This document shows positions 16,513-24,103 of a stretch of 30,194 bases of DNA, one piece after another; the stretch's first letter is position 1; each line of letters opens with the position of its first letter. Source of the DNA: JBAXLO01 sp037134755 (GTDB lineage: Bacteria > Bacteroidota > Bacteroidia > Bacteroidales > JACABE01). The DNA is taken from positions 1-30,194 of the forward strand of contig JBAXLO010000030.1 of NCBI GenBank assembly GCA_037134755.1, written 5' to 3'. A program made the translations under genes and the position numbers. The notes beneath the pieces were generated by a model. That model was not told the DNA's origin and ran no database searches. It saw only the letters and a list, made by a program, of their open reading frames with translations.

Positions 16513-16923
16513 TTATTTTTCAGTTTCAAACATCAGTTGTTGGATGTAATATTTCCCTGAAACGTTTTTGATTAAATAGTAAGTTCTGAATTTCCCTTTT
16601 GGAGTCACCAAGCTCCCAATAGTATAGTTAGAGCCATCCGAAGAAGAGCCCTGATGTTTTACTTCAAATGTTTTTGGAGGATACTTCGTAAAGTATTCTT
16701 TTACTATTTGAGCAGCCTGTGCTTTGCTGAACGATCCTTCTTTACCCGGTATCGTCAAATCAATTGTTGAATTAAAGTAATTCGACAAATCATTTACATT
16801 GCCTTTTCTAATGGCTTCTGCAATACCTTTTGAAATATCTACAGCTTTCTGATCGGGTATCACACTGAATAATGTAAACCCTGTGGCAACAAAAAATAAT
16901 AGAATAACGACAATCTTTTTCAT
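16513..16923 (-). CDS. DUF4783 family exported protein
   Basis: 136 residues with a signal peptide (MKKIVVILLFFVATGFTLFS) and a single small domain: AVDISKGIAEAIRKGNVNDL, then SKAQAAQIVKEYF and GKFRTYYLIKN. This matches DUF4783, a nuclear-transport-factor-2-like fold of unknown role found in Bacteroidota, often next to nadC as here. It probably resides in the periplasm. A -7 box (16995-17002, minus strand) lies ahead of it, so it likely heads the leftward operon DUF4783 - nadC and perhaps the two membrane-protein genes. Confidence 0.85.
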   Translation of the reverse strand: MKKIVVILLFFVATGFTLFSVIPDQKAVDISKGIAEAIRKGNVNDLSNYFNSTIDLTIPGKEGSFSKAQAAQIVKEYFTKYPPKTFEVKHQGSSSDGSNYTIGSLVTPKGKFRTYYLIKNVSGKYYIQQLMFETEK

Positions 16924-16994
16924 TTTAATTTTTTTATAACAATCACAAATTCCTTACCAAAGACTATCAATTGTAAATCTTTTATGATTTTATG

Positions 16995-17002
16995 CAAATT
17001 TA
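16995..17002 (-). promoter_or_regulatory. Bacteroidota -7 box for the DUF4783-nadC operon
   Basis: TAAATTTG on the minus strand matches TAnnTTTG, 71 nt upstream of the DUF4783 start. No -33 TTG at ideal spacing. Confidence 0.5.
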
Positions 17003-17061
17003 CAACTATTTTATCAATCTGAATCATTATTTTGTTTATTTTCGTAAAAATTTATCTGCTA

Positions 17062-17535
17062 ATGAATATTACGCTACTTTTAGTCGGCAAAACGGAAGAA
17101 GAATATCTTAAAGAAGGCATTACAATCTTCGAAAATAGATTGAAACATTATATCAATTTTAACACTATTGTTATTCCTTCATTAAAGAATACTAAAAACA
17201 TTCCTGTTGAAGAGCAAAAGAACAAGGAAGCCAATGAAATGCTCAAGCATTTTGCCAAATCTGAGTACATTGTTTTACTCGACGAGAAAGGGAAAGAGTT
17301 TCGCTCTGCCGACTTCTCTACTTTTATTCAGAAGCATATGAATACCGGCATTAAAAACCTTATGTTTGTTGTTGGAGGTCCTTTTGGGTTTAGTAATAAA
17401 GTGTACGAAAAAGCAAATATGAAACTTTCTTTATCTCAAATGACTTTCTCTCATCAGATGATACGCTTACTGTTTACCGAACAGCTTTACCGTGCCTTTA
17501 CTATATTAAAAAACGAACCTTATCATAATGAATAA
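17062..17535 (+). CDS. rlmH: 23S rRNA (pseudouridine1915-N3)-methyltransferase RlmH
   Basis: 157 residues from the ATG at 17062, exactly the family's usual size; the frame is open 10 codons further, but those residues do not belong to the family. RlmH is a small SPOUT methyltransferase that modifies pseudouridine 1915 in helix 69 of 23S rRNA, using S-adenosylmethionine. Conserved parts: LLLVGKT at the start, LLDEKGKEFRS at 72-82, the knot glycines GGPFGF at 105-110, the HQMIR...EQLYRAF stretch and the C-terminal NEPYHNE. Its stop overlaps the start of the permease gene by 8 nt, implying coupled translation. Confidence 0.96.
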   Translation: MNITLLLVGKTEEEYLKEGITIFENRLKHYINFNTIVIPSLKNTKNIPVEEQKNKEANEMLKHFAKSEYIVLLDEKGKEFRSADFSTFIQKHMNTGIKNLMFVVGGPFGFSNKVYEKANMKLSLSQMTFSHQMIRLLFTEQLYRAFTILKNEPYHNE

Positions 17536-19276
17536 TCTGTTCAGGAGGAAATCTATTGACATGATACTTGAGCATGCTTCGGGGCTTAACAAGGATCATG
17601 GAGGACTTAAGAGGAATTTAAATGTAAGGGATTTAACAGCTTTAGGTATTGCTGCCATTATTGGAGCCGGTATCTTTAGCACTATCGGCAATGCTGCTGC
17701 TAATGGTGGCCCCGCGGTGTCGTTGTTGTTTGTTTTTACAGCAATTGCCTGTGGTTTTTCGGCTATGTGTTATGCGCAGTTTGCTTCCAATATCCCTATC
17801 AGCGGAAGCGCTTATACTTATGCTTATGTTAGTTTTGGCGAGCTTATTGCATGGATTATTGGTTGGGATTTAATTATGGAATATGCTGTAGGTAATATTG
17901 CTGTGGCTATTTCCTGGTCTGATTATTTTACAGGATTCCTTCACGGGATAGGAATTAATATCCCTGCTTTCATGACTACTGATTTTGTGAGTGCTGCCAG
18001 AGGTTTTAAGGTCGCTTCCGAAAGTTTATTGCATGGTTCAACTTTTAATCAATTGTCTGGTGGTCTTCAAGAGGCTTATCTTGCCTGGACTAATGCTCCT
18101 CAGATAGGTGGCATGAGGATCATTGCCGACATTCCGGCTTTCTCTATAGTTGTGTTTATAACTTATTTGGTTTACAAAGGCATCTACGAAACCAAAGTGG
18201 CAAGCAATACGATGGTTATCCTTAAAGTAGCTATCTTATTATTGGTGATTGGAGTTGGTTCGTTTTATGTTAACCCTGCCAACTGGTCTCCCTTTGCTCC
18301 CAATGGTTTTGGAGGTGTATTGAAAGGAGTTGCAGGTGTTTTCTTTGCTTATATTGGCTTTGATGCTATCTCAACAACTGCCGAAGAATGTAAGAATCCT
18401 CAGAAAGATTTGCCTCGTGCTATGATTTATGCTTTAATTATAACAACTGTTCTATACATTATTATAAGTCTTGTTTTAACAGGTATGATAAGTTATAAAG
18501 AATTAGGTGTCGGAGACCCTCTTGCGTATGCTTTCGAGAAATTACATCTTACCAAACTATCCGGTGTAATTGCTATTAGTGCAGTAATTGCAATGGCAAG
18601 TGTATTGTTAGTATTTCAGGTGGGGCAGCCAAGGATTTGGATGAGTATGAGCCGAGATGGTTTGTTACCTAAACGTTTCTCTAAGCTTCATCCTAAATAT
18701 AAAACTCCTGCTTTCTCTACTATTATTACAGGAATTATGGTTGCGATACCTTCCTTATTTTTAAATCTTACCGAAGTTACCGACCTCACCAGTATAGGCA
18801 CTTTATTTGCTTTTGTCTTGGTTTCGGGTGGAGTTTTGATTATGGATAACAACAAAACCGACAACGGCACTCGCAAAGGAGGCTTCAAAGTGCCTTATTA
18901 CAACAGCCGTTACATCCTCCCACCTATCTGGATTGTAGTTTTGTTTTTCCTTTTTTATTTAAATTGGGATGGCGTTTACAATTTCTTTAATTTTAATGGT
19001 AATAACTATATTAACGAAGGTTTTTGGAATGTGTTTAAACATCAGATACCATTATTTTTATTCATAATAATAGCTTTTATAATAACTTTTGCAGCAATAA
19101 TAAAGCAATATTCTATCATACCTGTGTTAGGGTTATTAACGAACCTTTATTTAATGACTGAATTAGGAATAACCAACTGGTTAAGATTTATTATTTGGTT
19201 AGTGATAGGACTTTCGCTTTACTTTGTTTATGGATTTAAACACAGCAAACTAAATCAATTAAGAATTAATAATTAA
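17528..19276 (+). CDS. APC superfamily amino-acid permease
   Basis: 582 residues with 12 or more hydrophobic spans. The N-terminal helix carries the APC substrate-binding motif GIAAIIGAGIFSTIGNAA, followed by GFSAMCYAQFASNIPISGSAY; the FAYIGFDAISTTAEECKNP segment is typical of the cationic amino-acid transporter (CAT/YfnA-like) branch. It likely imports amino acids across the inner membrane by proton symport; the exact substrate is unknown. It overlaps the end of rlmH by 8 nt. The stop lies within a duplicated AATTAATAATTAA sequence (19264-19276 and 19278-19290). Confidence 0.9.
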   Translation: MNNLFRRKSIDMILEHASGLNKDHGGLKRNLNVRDLTALGIAAIIGAGIFSTIGNAAANGGPAVSLLFVFTAIACGFSAMCYAQFASNIPISGSAYTYAYVSFGELIAWIIGWDLIMEYAVGNIAVAISWSDYFTGFLHGIGINIPAFMTTDFVSAARGFKVASESLLHGSTFNQLSGGLQEAYLAWTNAPQIGGMRIIADIPAFSIVVFITYLVYKGIYETKVASNTMVILKVAILLLVIGVGSFYVNPANWSPFAPNGFGGVLKGVAGVFFAYIGFDAISTTAEECKNPQKDLPRAMIYALIITTVLYIIISLVLTGMISYKELGVGDPLAYAFEKLHLTKLSGVIAISAVIAMASVLLVFQVGQPRIWMSMSRDGLLPKRFSKLHPKYKTPAFSTIITGIMVAIPSLFLNLTEVTDLTSIGTLFAFVLVSGGVLIMDNNKTDNGTRKGGFKVPYYNSRYILPPIWIVVLFFLFYLNWDGVYNFFNFNGNNYINEGFWNVFKHQIPLFLFIIIAFIITFAAIIKQYSIIPVLGLLTNLYLMTELGITNWLRFIIWLVIGLSLYFVYGFKHSKLNQLRINN

Positions 19277-19390
19277 CAATTAATAATTAAGGACAAATCA
19301 CATCAGAATTAACCTTAATTATCTGCTCCTTTTTTAATACATCCTAGCAATAACAGCTGTTTTGTCGTATCTTTTATTTCCCAAAGTGGG

Positions 19391-19800
19391 CAAAACAATC
19401 GTTTGGTCGTTACCTGAAAACTCAGGATGCTATAAAACGATCGTTCGATAGTTACCCTTAAAGTTAGGTATGCTGCAAAACGATCGTTTGGTCGTTACTA
19501 TTAAAGTTGGGTATGCTACCAAACGGTCGCTTGGTCGTTACCTGAAAACTCAGGTAGTAACAAAACGATAATTTGCTATTACCTTAAAACCTCAGGATGC
19601 TACCAAACGGTCGTTTTGTTATTACCCTAACTCTTCGGGATGCTACAAAACGATCGTTTTGTTGTTACCTGAGAACTCAAGTAAGTGCCAAACGATCGTT
19701 TTATGTCATTCTGTAAACTCAGGATAAAGAAATACGATCGTTTTGTCGCATCCTGACTTCTCAGGATACAACAAATCGATATTTTTGCCTTATTTTGAGT
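19391..19800. repeat. 42-43-nt tandem array, about ten units
   Basis: The palindromic core AAACGATCGTTT (or near variants) begins at about 19392, 19434, 19477, 19520, 19562, 19604, 19647, 19689, 19731 and 19773: spacings of 42 or 43. Between cores there is GTCGTTA, then a second, variable hairpin such as CCTGAAAACTCAGG or CCTGACTTCTCAGG, then GATGCTAC. Both elements are self-complementary, so each unit holds two potential stem-loops. No frame stays open. It lies 115 nt after the permease gene in a 1.2-kb gene-poor stretch (19277-20503). Confidence 0.9.
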
Positions 19801-19910
19801 TTTAAGGATAAAAGAATCTAATTAAATATATTAATCAACAACTTATGATATATTTATTAAACACTTCAAACTTCAAACTATAAATTATAGGTATTAATAA
19901 AATTAATCAA

Positions 19911-19918
19911 TACTTTTG
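19911..19918 (+). promoter_or_regulatory. -7-like box in the gene-poor region
   Basis: TACTTTTG matches TAnnTTTG perfectly, 22 nt before a small reading frame (19941-20012). It could drive that frame or a non-coding RNA; no -33 match was seen. Confidence 0.35.
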
Positions 19919-19940
19919 CATCCAAATTAAGTTCATCATA

Positions 19941-20012
19941 ATGAAAACATCAATACATAAATTAATTTGTGTCTGTAAGAAAATCTACAACCAGCTATTT
20001 ATTAACATTTAA
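19941..20012 (+). CDS. Possible 23-residue peptide
   Basis: An ATG 22 nt after a -7-like box opens a 23-codon frame beginning MKTSIHKLICVCKK and ending in a hydrophobic/aromatic stretch (YNQLFINI). It has a basic, Cys-containing first half. No family is recognised. In AT-rich DNA such frames arise by chance; only the promoter-like box raises it above background. The remaining bases from 19801 to 20250 show nothing else I can name. Confidence 0.2.
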   Translation: MKTSIHKLICVCKKIYNQLFINI

Positions 20013-20250
20013 AACTTGATAAATTGTCAATTATAAGTTTAATGACAGAAACTATTTGTGAAATATAACTTTAACCGGCTTCACATATCTTTAGTAGCAA
20101 TACAGAATCACCAAATTAATTGTTTTGCCGTCAATATCTATAATGATGAAAAAATAACTTAATATTTCATTAATCTTTTATTATTTAAAAATAAATTACA
20201 AAAAGTTATTTATAAACCTTTCTAAAATAAGGATAATGAAGAAAAAACAG

Positions 20251-20370
20251 TTACCTTGGATGCCACAAAAGCGAAATTGATGTAAAAACCTTCTCCGTGG
20301 ATGCCACGGAGGTAAAATTGATGTAAAAACCCTCCCCATGGTATCCAAGGTGGCGAAATTGATGTTAGAC
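20251..20370. repeat. 41-nt hairpin repeat, three units
   Basis: Three units of exactly 41 nt: TGG(A/T)TNCCA cores at 20257, 20298 and 20339, each followed by AAATTGATGT (20274, 20315, 20356). In the middle unit CTCCGTGG-ATG-CCACGGAG forms a perfect 8-bp stem (20293-20311); the third unit keeps most pairs with different bases, the first is weaker. The loop and the AAATTGATGTAAAAAC linker are the best conserved parts. It sits ~135 bases beyond the 3' end of the leftward DUF4337 gene. Confidence 0.85.
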
Positions 20371-20503
20371 TCGCCTTTTGAGAAATGCTTTTTTGCCTTT
20401 TTATATCACAATATAGTTTTTATAAACCATATTATGAATGCTTTAATAAAACTAGTTGGATTTTTAAATTAAAATTCTTATGTCTTTAGACCAATCTTTT
20501 TTA

Positions 20504-21049
20504 TTATGCCTGAAAAAACAAAAGAAAGCCGTTAATGAAGTACACAATCCCAAATACTCCAATAAGCATGCTGATATACCAGAGATATTTCCGCTTGATT
20601 AGGGCTGCAATGGATGAGAGCAAAATAGCAACTTGCAGGAATATAACCGCCATACCAAAAGCCGCAGAGTGCTCTTTGCATTCATCCCGTTCTTTCTCAA
20701 ACTTTTTTGCCTCAATTGATATTTGAGCTTTTTCTGCTTCATACTTTTTTACTTTCTTTGCAATGGTATCAATTGCATTTTGGTAAATAATTACATTTTC
20801 TTCATTCTTTGAGTCTTTTGAAAGCATCTTTTTCTGAATATTAAGATTTTCTTTTTGCGAATCGAACAGATAAGCCTTAATACTTTTAGCTTCAAAAAAA
20901 GCCCATTGGTCTGATGCTTTCTGTTGGCTTAATAATGATTTGGTGCTGTAACCGCCACCTTTAAATGTGGATAAAGTTGCACAAACAGCTATCAAAACAG
21001 TTGTGAGTGCAAGATAATTGGTCCATTTTTCTTTCTTTTCGTCTGCCAT
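20504..21049 (-). CDS. DUF4337 membrane protein
   Basis: 181 residues. An N-terminal membrane helix (YLALTTVLIAVCATLSTF) is followed by KGGGYSTKSLLSQQKASDQWAFFEAKSIK, the hallmark of DUF4337, then a charged, probably coiled-coil region (~60-120, rich in Lys and Glu), and two C-terminal helices (~128-150 and ~155-178). The family is of unknown function and occurs in many bacteria. Transcribed alone, leftward into the repeat-rich region; no clear terminator other than the 41-nt hairpin repeats further downstream. Confidence 0.82.
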   Translation of the reverse strand: MADEKKEKWTNYLALTTVLIAVCATLSTFKGGGYSTKSLLSQQKASDQWAFFEAKSIKAYLFDSQKENLNIQKKMLSKDSKNEENVIIYQNAIDTIAKKVKKYEAEKAQISIEAKKFEKERDECKEHSAAFGMAVIFLQVAILLSSIAALIKRKYLWYISMLIGVFGIVYFINGFLLFFQA

Positions 21050-21141
21050 TTGTATATTGGTTTTAAATTTTGATAAAGTTAACTCTAAAATTGCGATTTT
21101 ATTTCATTAAATAATCTAAAAATTAACAATCTTATGTTAAC

Positions 21142-21175
21142 TTTGTTCCCAGCTCCTATTTATTTTGTATTTTTG
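21142..21175 (+). promoter_or_regulatory. Promoter of the glycosyltransferase-hddA-hddC operon
   Basis: TTTG at 21142-21145 and TATTTTTG at 21168-21175, spaced by 22 nt, match the Bacteroidota -33/-7 pair. The TTG start codon lies 20 nt after the -7 box, so the leader would be ~13 nt. Confidence 0.65.
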
Positions 21176-21195
21176 CAGTTATATTATAAATAGAA

Positions 21196-22347
21196 TTGGA
21201 AAAACTAAATATCATAATACTTGGCACTACCTATCCTTTCAGAGGCGGACTGGCAGCATATAACGAAAGGCTTGCACGTCAGTTTCAGAACGAAGGACAT
21301 GAGGTTAGTATTTATACTTTTAAATTGCAATATCCCGGCTTCCTGTTTCCAGGCAAAACACAATATGCAGATTGGGATGCTCCAAAAGATTTGGAGATTA
21401 ATGTAAAAGTCAACTCTATTAATCCTTTCAACTGGATTAAGATTGGCAGGGAAATAAAGAAACGCAGACCGAATATTTTAATAATTAAATACTGGTTGCC
21501 TTTCATGGGTCCTTGTTTTGGGACTATTTCCAGAATCGTAAAAAGGAATAAACATACTAAAGTTATTACTATTGTTGATAATATTATCCCTCACGAAAAG
21601 AGGATAGCCGATAATCTGCTTACTAATTACTTTGTTAAGCCTGTTGATGGATTTGTTGCCATGTCGAAGTCTGTTTTAAAAGATATTGCTTTCTTCGACT
21701 CAACTAAAGCCAAATCTTTTTGCCCTCACCCAATCTTCGATAATTTTGGTGAAGCTATTACTAAAGAAAATGCTTTAAAGAATATAGGTTTAGAAGATAA
21801 CTATTCCTATTTACTGTTTTTTGGATTCATTAGAGGTTATAAGGGTTTGGATTTATTATTAGAAGCTTTCGCTGATGAAAGAATTCGGAATTATCCTGTA
21901 AAGTTAATTATAGCAGGAGAGTTTTATGAAGATTCAAAACCATATCTTGATTTGATAGAAAAATATAAGCTCACTGAATCTTTAGTTTTGAAAACAGATT
22001 TTATTCCCGATAATGAGGTTGCAAATTATTTTTGTGCAGCCGATTTAGTAGTGCAACCATATAAGAATGCAACCCAAAGTGGAGTTACACAAATCTGTTA
22101 TCATTTCGAGAAACCTATGCTGGTAACAAATGTAGGCGGTTTGCCCGAGATAGTCCCTGATGGAATAGCCGGTTATATAGTGGAACCTGAGCCAAAAGAA
22201 ATAGCTGATAAGATTGTTGATTTCTATCAAAACAATAAAAAGGAGCATTTTGCAGTTGGTATAGCTAATGAAAAGAAAAAATATCTGTGGAGTAGAATGA
22301 CGGAAACTATTTACGATTTATATTATAAAAATGATAATAAGAAGTAA
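21196..22347 (+). CDS. GT4-type glycosyltransferase
   Basis: 383 residues, GT-B fold. The N-terminal acceptor domain opens with LNIIILGTTYPFRGGLAAYNERLA (the GG loop of GT4 enzymes). The C-terminal donor domain has FFGFIRGYKGLDLLLEAF, then AADLVVQPYKNATQSGV and KPMLVTNVGGLPEIV, where nucleotide-sugar binding occurs. The start is a TTG, since an in-frame TAA lies three codons before it and no ATG intervenes. It overlaps hddA by 17 nt and starts the operon that makes GDP-heptose, so transfer of heptose or of a sugar next to it on a surface glycan is a reasonable inference. Cytoplasmic or membrane-associated. Confidence 0.88.
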   Translation: MEKLNIIILGTTYPFRGGLAAYNERLARQFQNEGHEVSIYTFKLQYPGFLFPGKTQYADWDAPKDLEINVKVNSINPFNWIKIGREIKKRRPNILIIKYWLPFMGPCFGTISRIVKRNKHTKVITIVDNIIPHEKRIADNLLTNYFVKPVDGFVAMSKSVLKDIAFFDSTKAKSFCPHPIFDNFGEAITKENALKNIGLEDNYSYLLFFGFIRGYKGLDLLLEAFADERIRNYPVKLIIAGEFYEDSKPYLDLIEKYKLTESLVLKTDFIPDNEVANYFCAADLVVQPYKNATQSGVTQICYHFEKPMLVTNVGGLPEIVPDGIAGYIVEPEPKEIADKIVDFYQNNKKEHFAVGIANEKKKYLWSRMTETIYDLYYKNDNKK

Positions 22348-23356
22348 AGCACCTTTAAGAATAGGCCTTGCAGGCGGTGGAACAGACGTTTCGCCTTTCT
22401 CCGACATCTATGGCGGTGCAATTTTAAACGCTACAATAAGTTTGTACGCTTACGCGAATATTGTGCCTCGTGATGACAATAAAATCATAATAAGATTAAA
22501 TGATAAAGAAGAAGTTTTTGAATACGATTCGGCTCTCGAACTTCCAATGGGCGATAAAGTTGACCTGCTAAAGGCAATTTATAACCGTATCGTTAAAAAG
22601 TATATCCATAAGCCTTTATCTTTTGAACTTTCTACTTATGTTGACGCTCCTCCGGGTTCCGGTTTGGGCACTTCTTCTACCTTGGTTGTTGCTGTTCTCG
22701 GAGCTTTCGCTGAATGGCTTTCGCTTCCTTTAGGTGAGTACGACCTTGCTCATTTGGCTTTTGAGATTGAAAGAATAGATATGGCAATGGCAGGTGGCAA
22801 ACAAGATCAGTATGCTGCAACCTTTGGTGGTTTTAACTTTATGGAGTTTTATGAGATGGATAAGGTGATTATAAATCCACTCCGTATCAAAGATAAGGTG
22901 ATGAACGAACTTGCATACAATATTATATTATACTACACACAAACTAGTCGCAACTCGTCGGATATTATCGAACGGCAACAAAAGAATGTAAATTCTAAGA
23001 GCGAAAAACCTATTGAGGCAATGCATAAACTAAAGGAACAATCTATCCTCATGAAGGAAGCTTTGCTTAAAGGTAAGCTGAATGATATTGGTGAAATCCT
23101 TAACTTAGGTTGGCAATATAAAAAGCAAATGGCTGAAGGTATTACCACAACTTTATTTGAAGATTTGTATGAAACCGCTATTAATGCAGGTGCTTCAGGA
23201 GGAAAGATTTCAGGTGCAGGTGGCGGAGGTTTTATTTTCTTCTATTGCCCGGGTAATACTCGTTATAGTGTTATTAAAGCATTGGATAAGTTTGGTGGGA
23301 GTGTTCAACGTTATGAGTTTACAAAGCAAGGTTTAGAAACCTGGACAATCGAATAA
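22331..23356 (+). CDS. hddA: D-glycero-alpha-D-manno-heptose 7-phosphate kinase
   Basis: 341 residues, GHMP kinase family. It phosphorylates D-glycero-D-manno-heptose 7-phosphate at C1 in the route to GDP-heptose. Motif 1 APLRIGLAGGGTDVSPF opens the protein; the ATP loop PPGSGLGTSST is at 107-116; GGKQDQYAA at 155-163 and the C-terminal SGGKISGAGGGGF complete the active site. The closest well-known relatives are HddA proteins; a fucokinase-type sugar kinase is the main alternative, but the neighbouring hddC supports heptose. Its start overlaps the glycosyltransferase gene, so translation is probably coupled. Confidence 0.82.
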   Translation: MIIRSKAPLRIGLAGGGTDVSPFSDIYGGAILNATISLYAYANIVPRDDNKIIIRLNDKEEVFEYDSALELPMGDKVDLLKAIYNRIVKKYIHKPLSFELSTYVDAPPGSGLGTSSTLVVAVLGAFAEWLSLPLGEYDLAHLAFEIERIDMAMAGGKQDQYAATFGGFNFMEFYEMDKVIINPLRIKDKVMNELAYNIILYYTQTSRNSSDIIERQQKNVNSKSEKPIEAMHKLKEQSILMKEALLKGKLNDIGEILNLGWQYKKQMAEGITTTLFEDLYETAINAGASGGKISGAGGGGFIFFYCPGNTRYSVIKALDKFGGSVQRYEFTKQGLETWTIE

Positions 23357-23386
23357 TCTAAACATAAAATTAATAAAAGGATAGAA

Positions 23387-24079
23387 ATGATTAGAGAAGC
23401 AATTGTTTTGGCAGGTGGTTTGGGCACCAGATTAAAGACTGTTATTAAAGACATTCCTAAACCGATGGCTGATATAAATGGCAAGCCTTTTCTTGAGTAT
23501 TTATTTAATTATCTTACCAAATATAATATCAATAGGGTAATTCTGTCTGTAGGATTCAAACACGAGGCTATTGATAAGTATTTTGGTAAGAAATATAAGG
23601 ATATTGATATAATTTATGCTGTAGAAGATGAGCCATTAGGAACCGGTGGAGGAATATTGAATGCAAGTTTTTATCCACACGAAAATCTTGTTTATTTATT
23701 AAATGGTGATACTTTTTTTAATGTGGATCTCTTTGAATTTTATCATTTCCATTCTAAATCTAAAGCTGACTTTTCTTTATCTCTGAAAAGAATGCACAAC
23801 TTCGACAGATACGGAACTGTTGAAATGAATGGCGATAGGATAACTAAATTCAATGAAAAGAAGTATAAAGAGGATGGATTGATTAATGGTGGGGTTTATA
23901 TTTTAAACAGATATCTTTTCGATTCTTTGCCTTTCCCCGAAAAGTTTTCTTTTGAGAAAGACTTTCTTGAGAAATATTTAAATCAATTCTTTATTAATGG
24001 ATATATCTCTAACGAATATTTTATTGATATAGGAATACCTGAAGATTACGAGAGAGCACAAATTGATTTGGCGATTTAG
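23387..24079 (+). CDS. hddC: D-glycero-alpha-D-manno-heptose 1-phosphate guanylyltransferase
   Basis: 230 residues, a nucleotidyltransferase. It transfers GMP from GTP to heptose 1-phosphate, giving GDP-D-glycero-alpha-D-manno-heptose. The signature AIVLAGGLGTRL...IPKPM is at ~5-27; EPLGTGGGIL and LLNGDTFFNVD follow (the Asp binds metal); GGVYILN and the final FIDIGIPEDYERA are typical for this branch. It is 30 nt after hddA, preceded by AAAGGA. gmhA and the heptose phosphatase (gmhB) needed for the complete pathway are not in the window. Confidence 0.82.
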   Translation: MIREAIVLAGGLGTRLKTVIKDIPKPMADINGKPFLEYLFNYLTKYNINRVILSVGFKHEAIDKYFGKKYKDIDIIYAVEDEPLGTGGGILNASFYPHENLVYLLNGDTFFNVDLFEFYHFHSKSKADFSLSLKRMHNFDRYGTVEMNGDRITKFNEKKYKEDGLINGGVYILNRYLFDSLPFPEKFSFEKDFLEKYLNQFFINGYISNEYFIDIGIPEDYERAQIDLAI

Positions 24080-24103
24080 TGATTAAAAACAATATTTTCT
24101 AAT

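Noticed and set aside
19264..19290. Duplicated AATTAATAATTAA at the permease stop codon as an attachment site
   Set aside because: Low-complexity AT sequence of a kind common between genes; no integrase or mobile element is near.
19391..19800. CRISPR array
   Set aside because: The units are similar along their whole length, with no unique spacers; repeats are degenerate and palindromic, and no cas genes are present.
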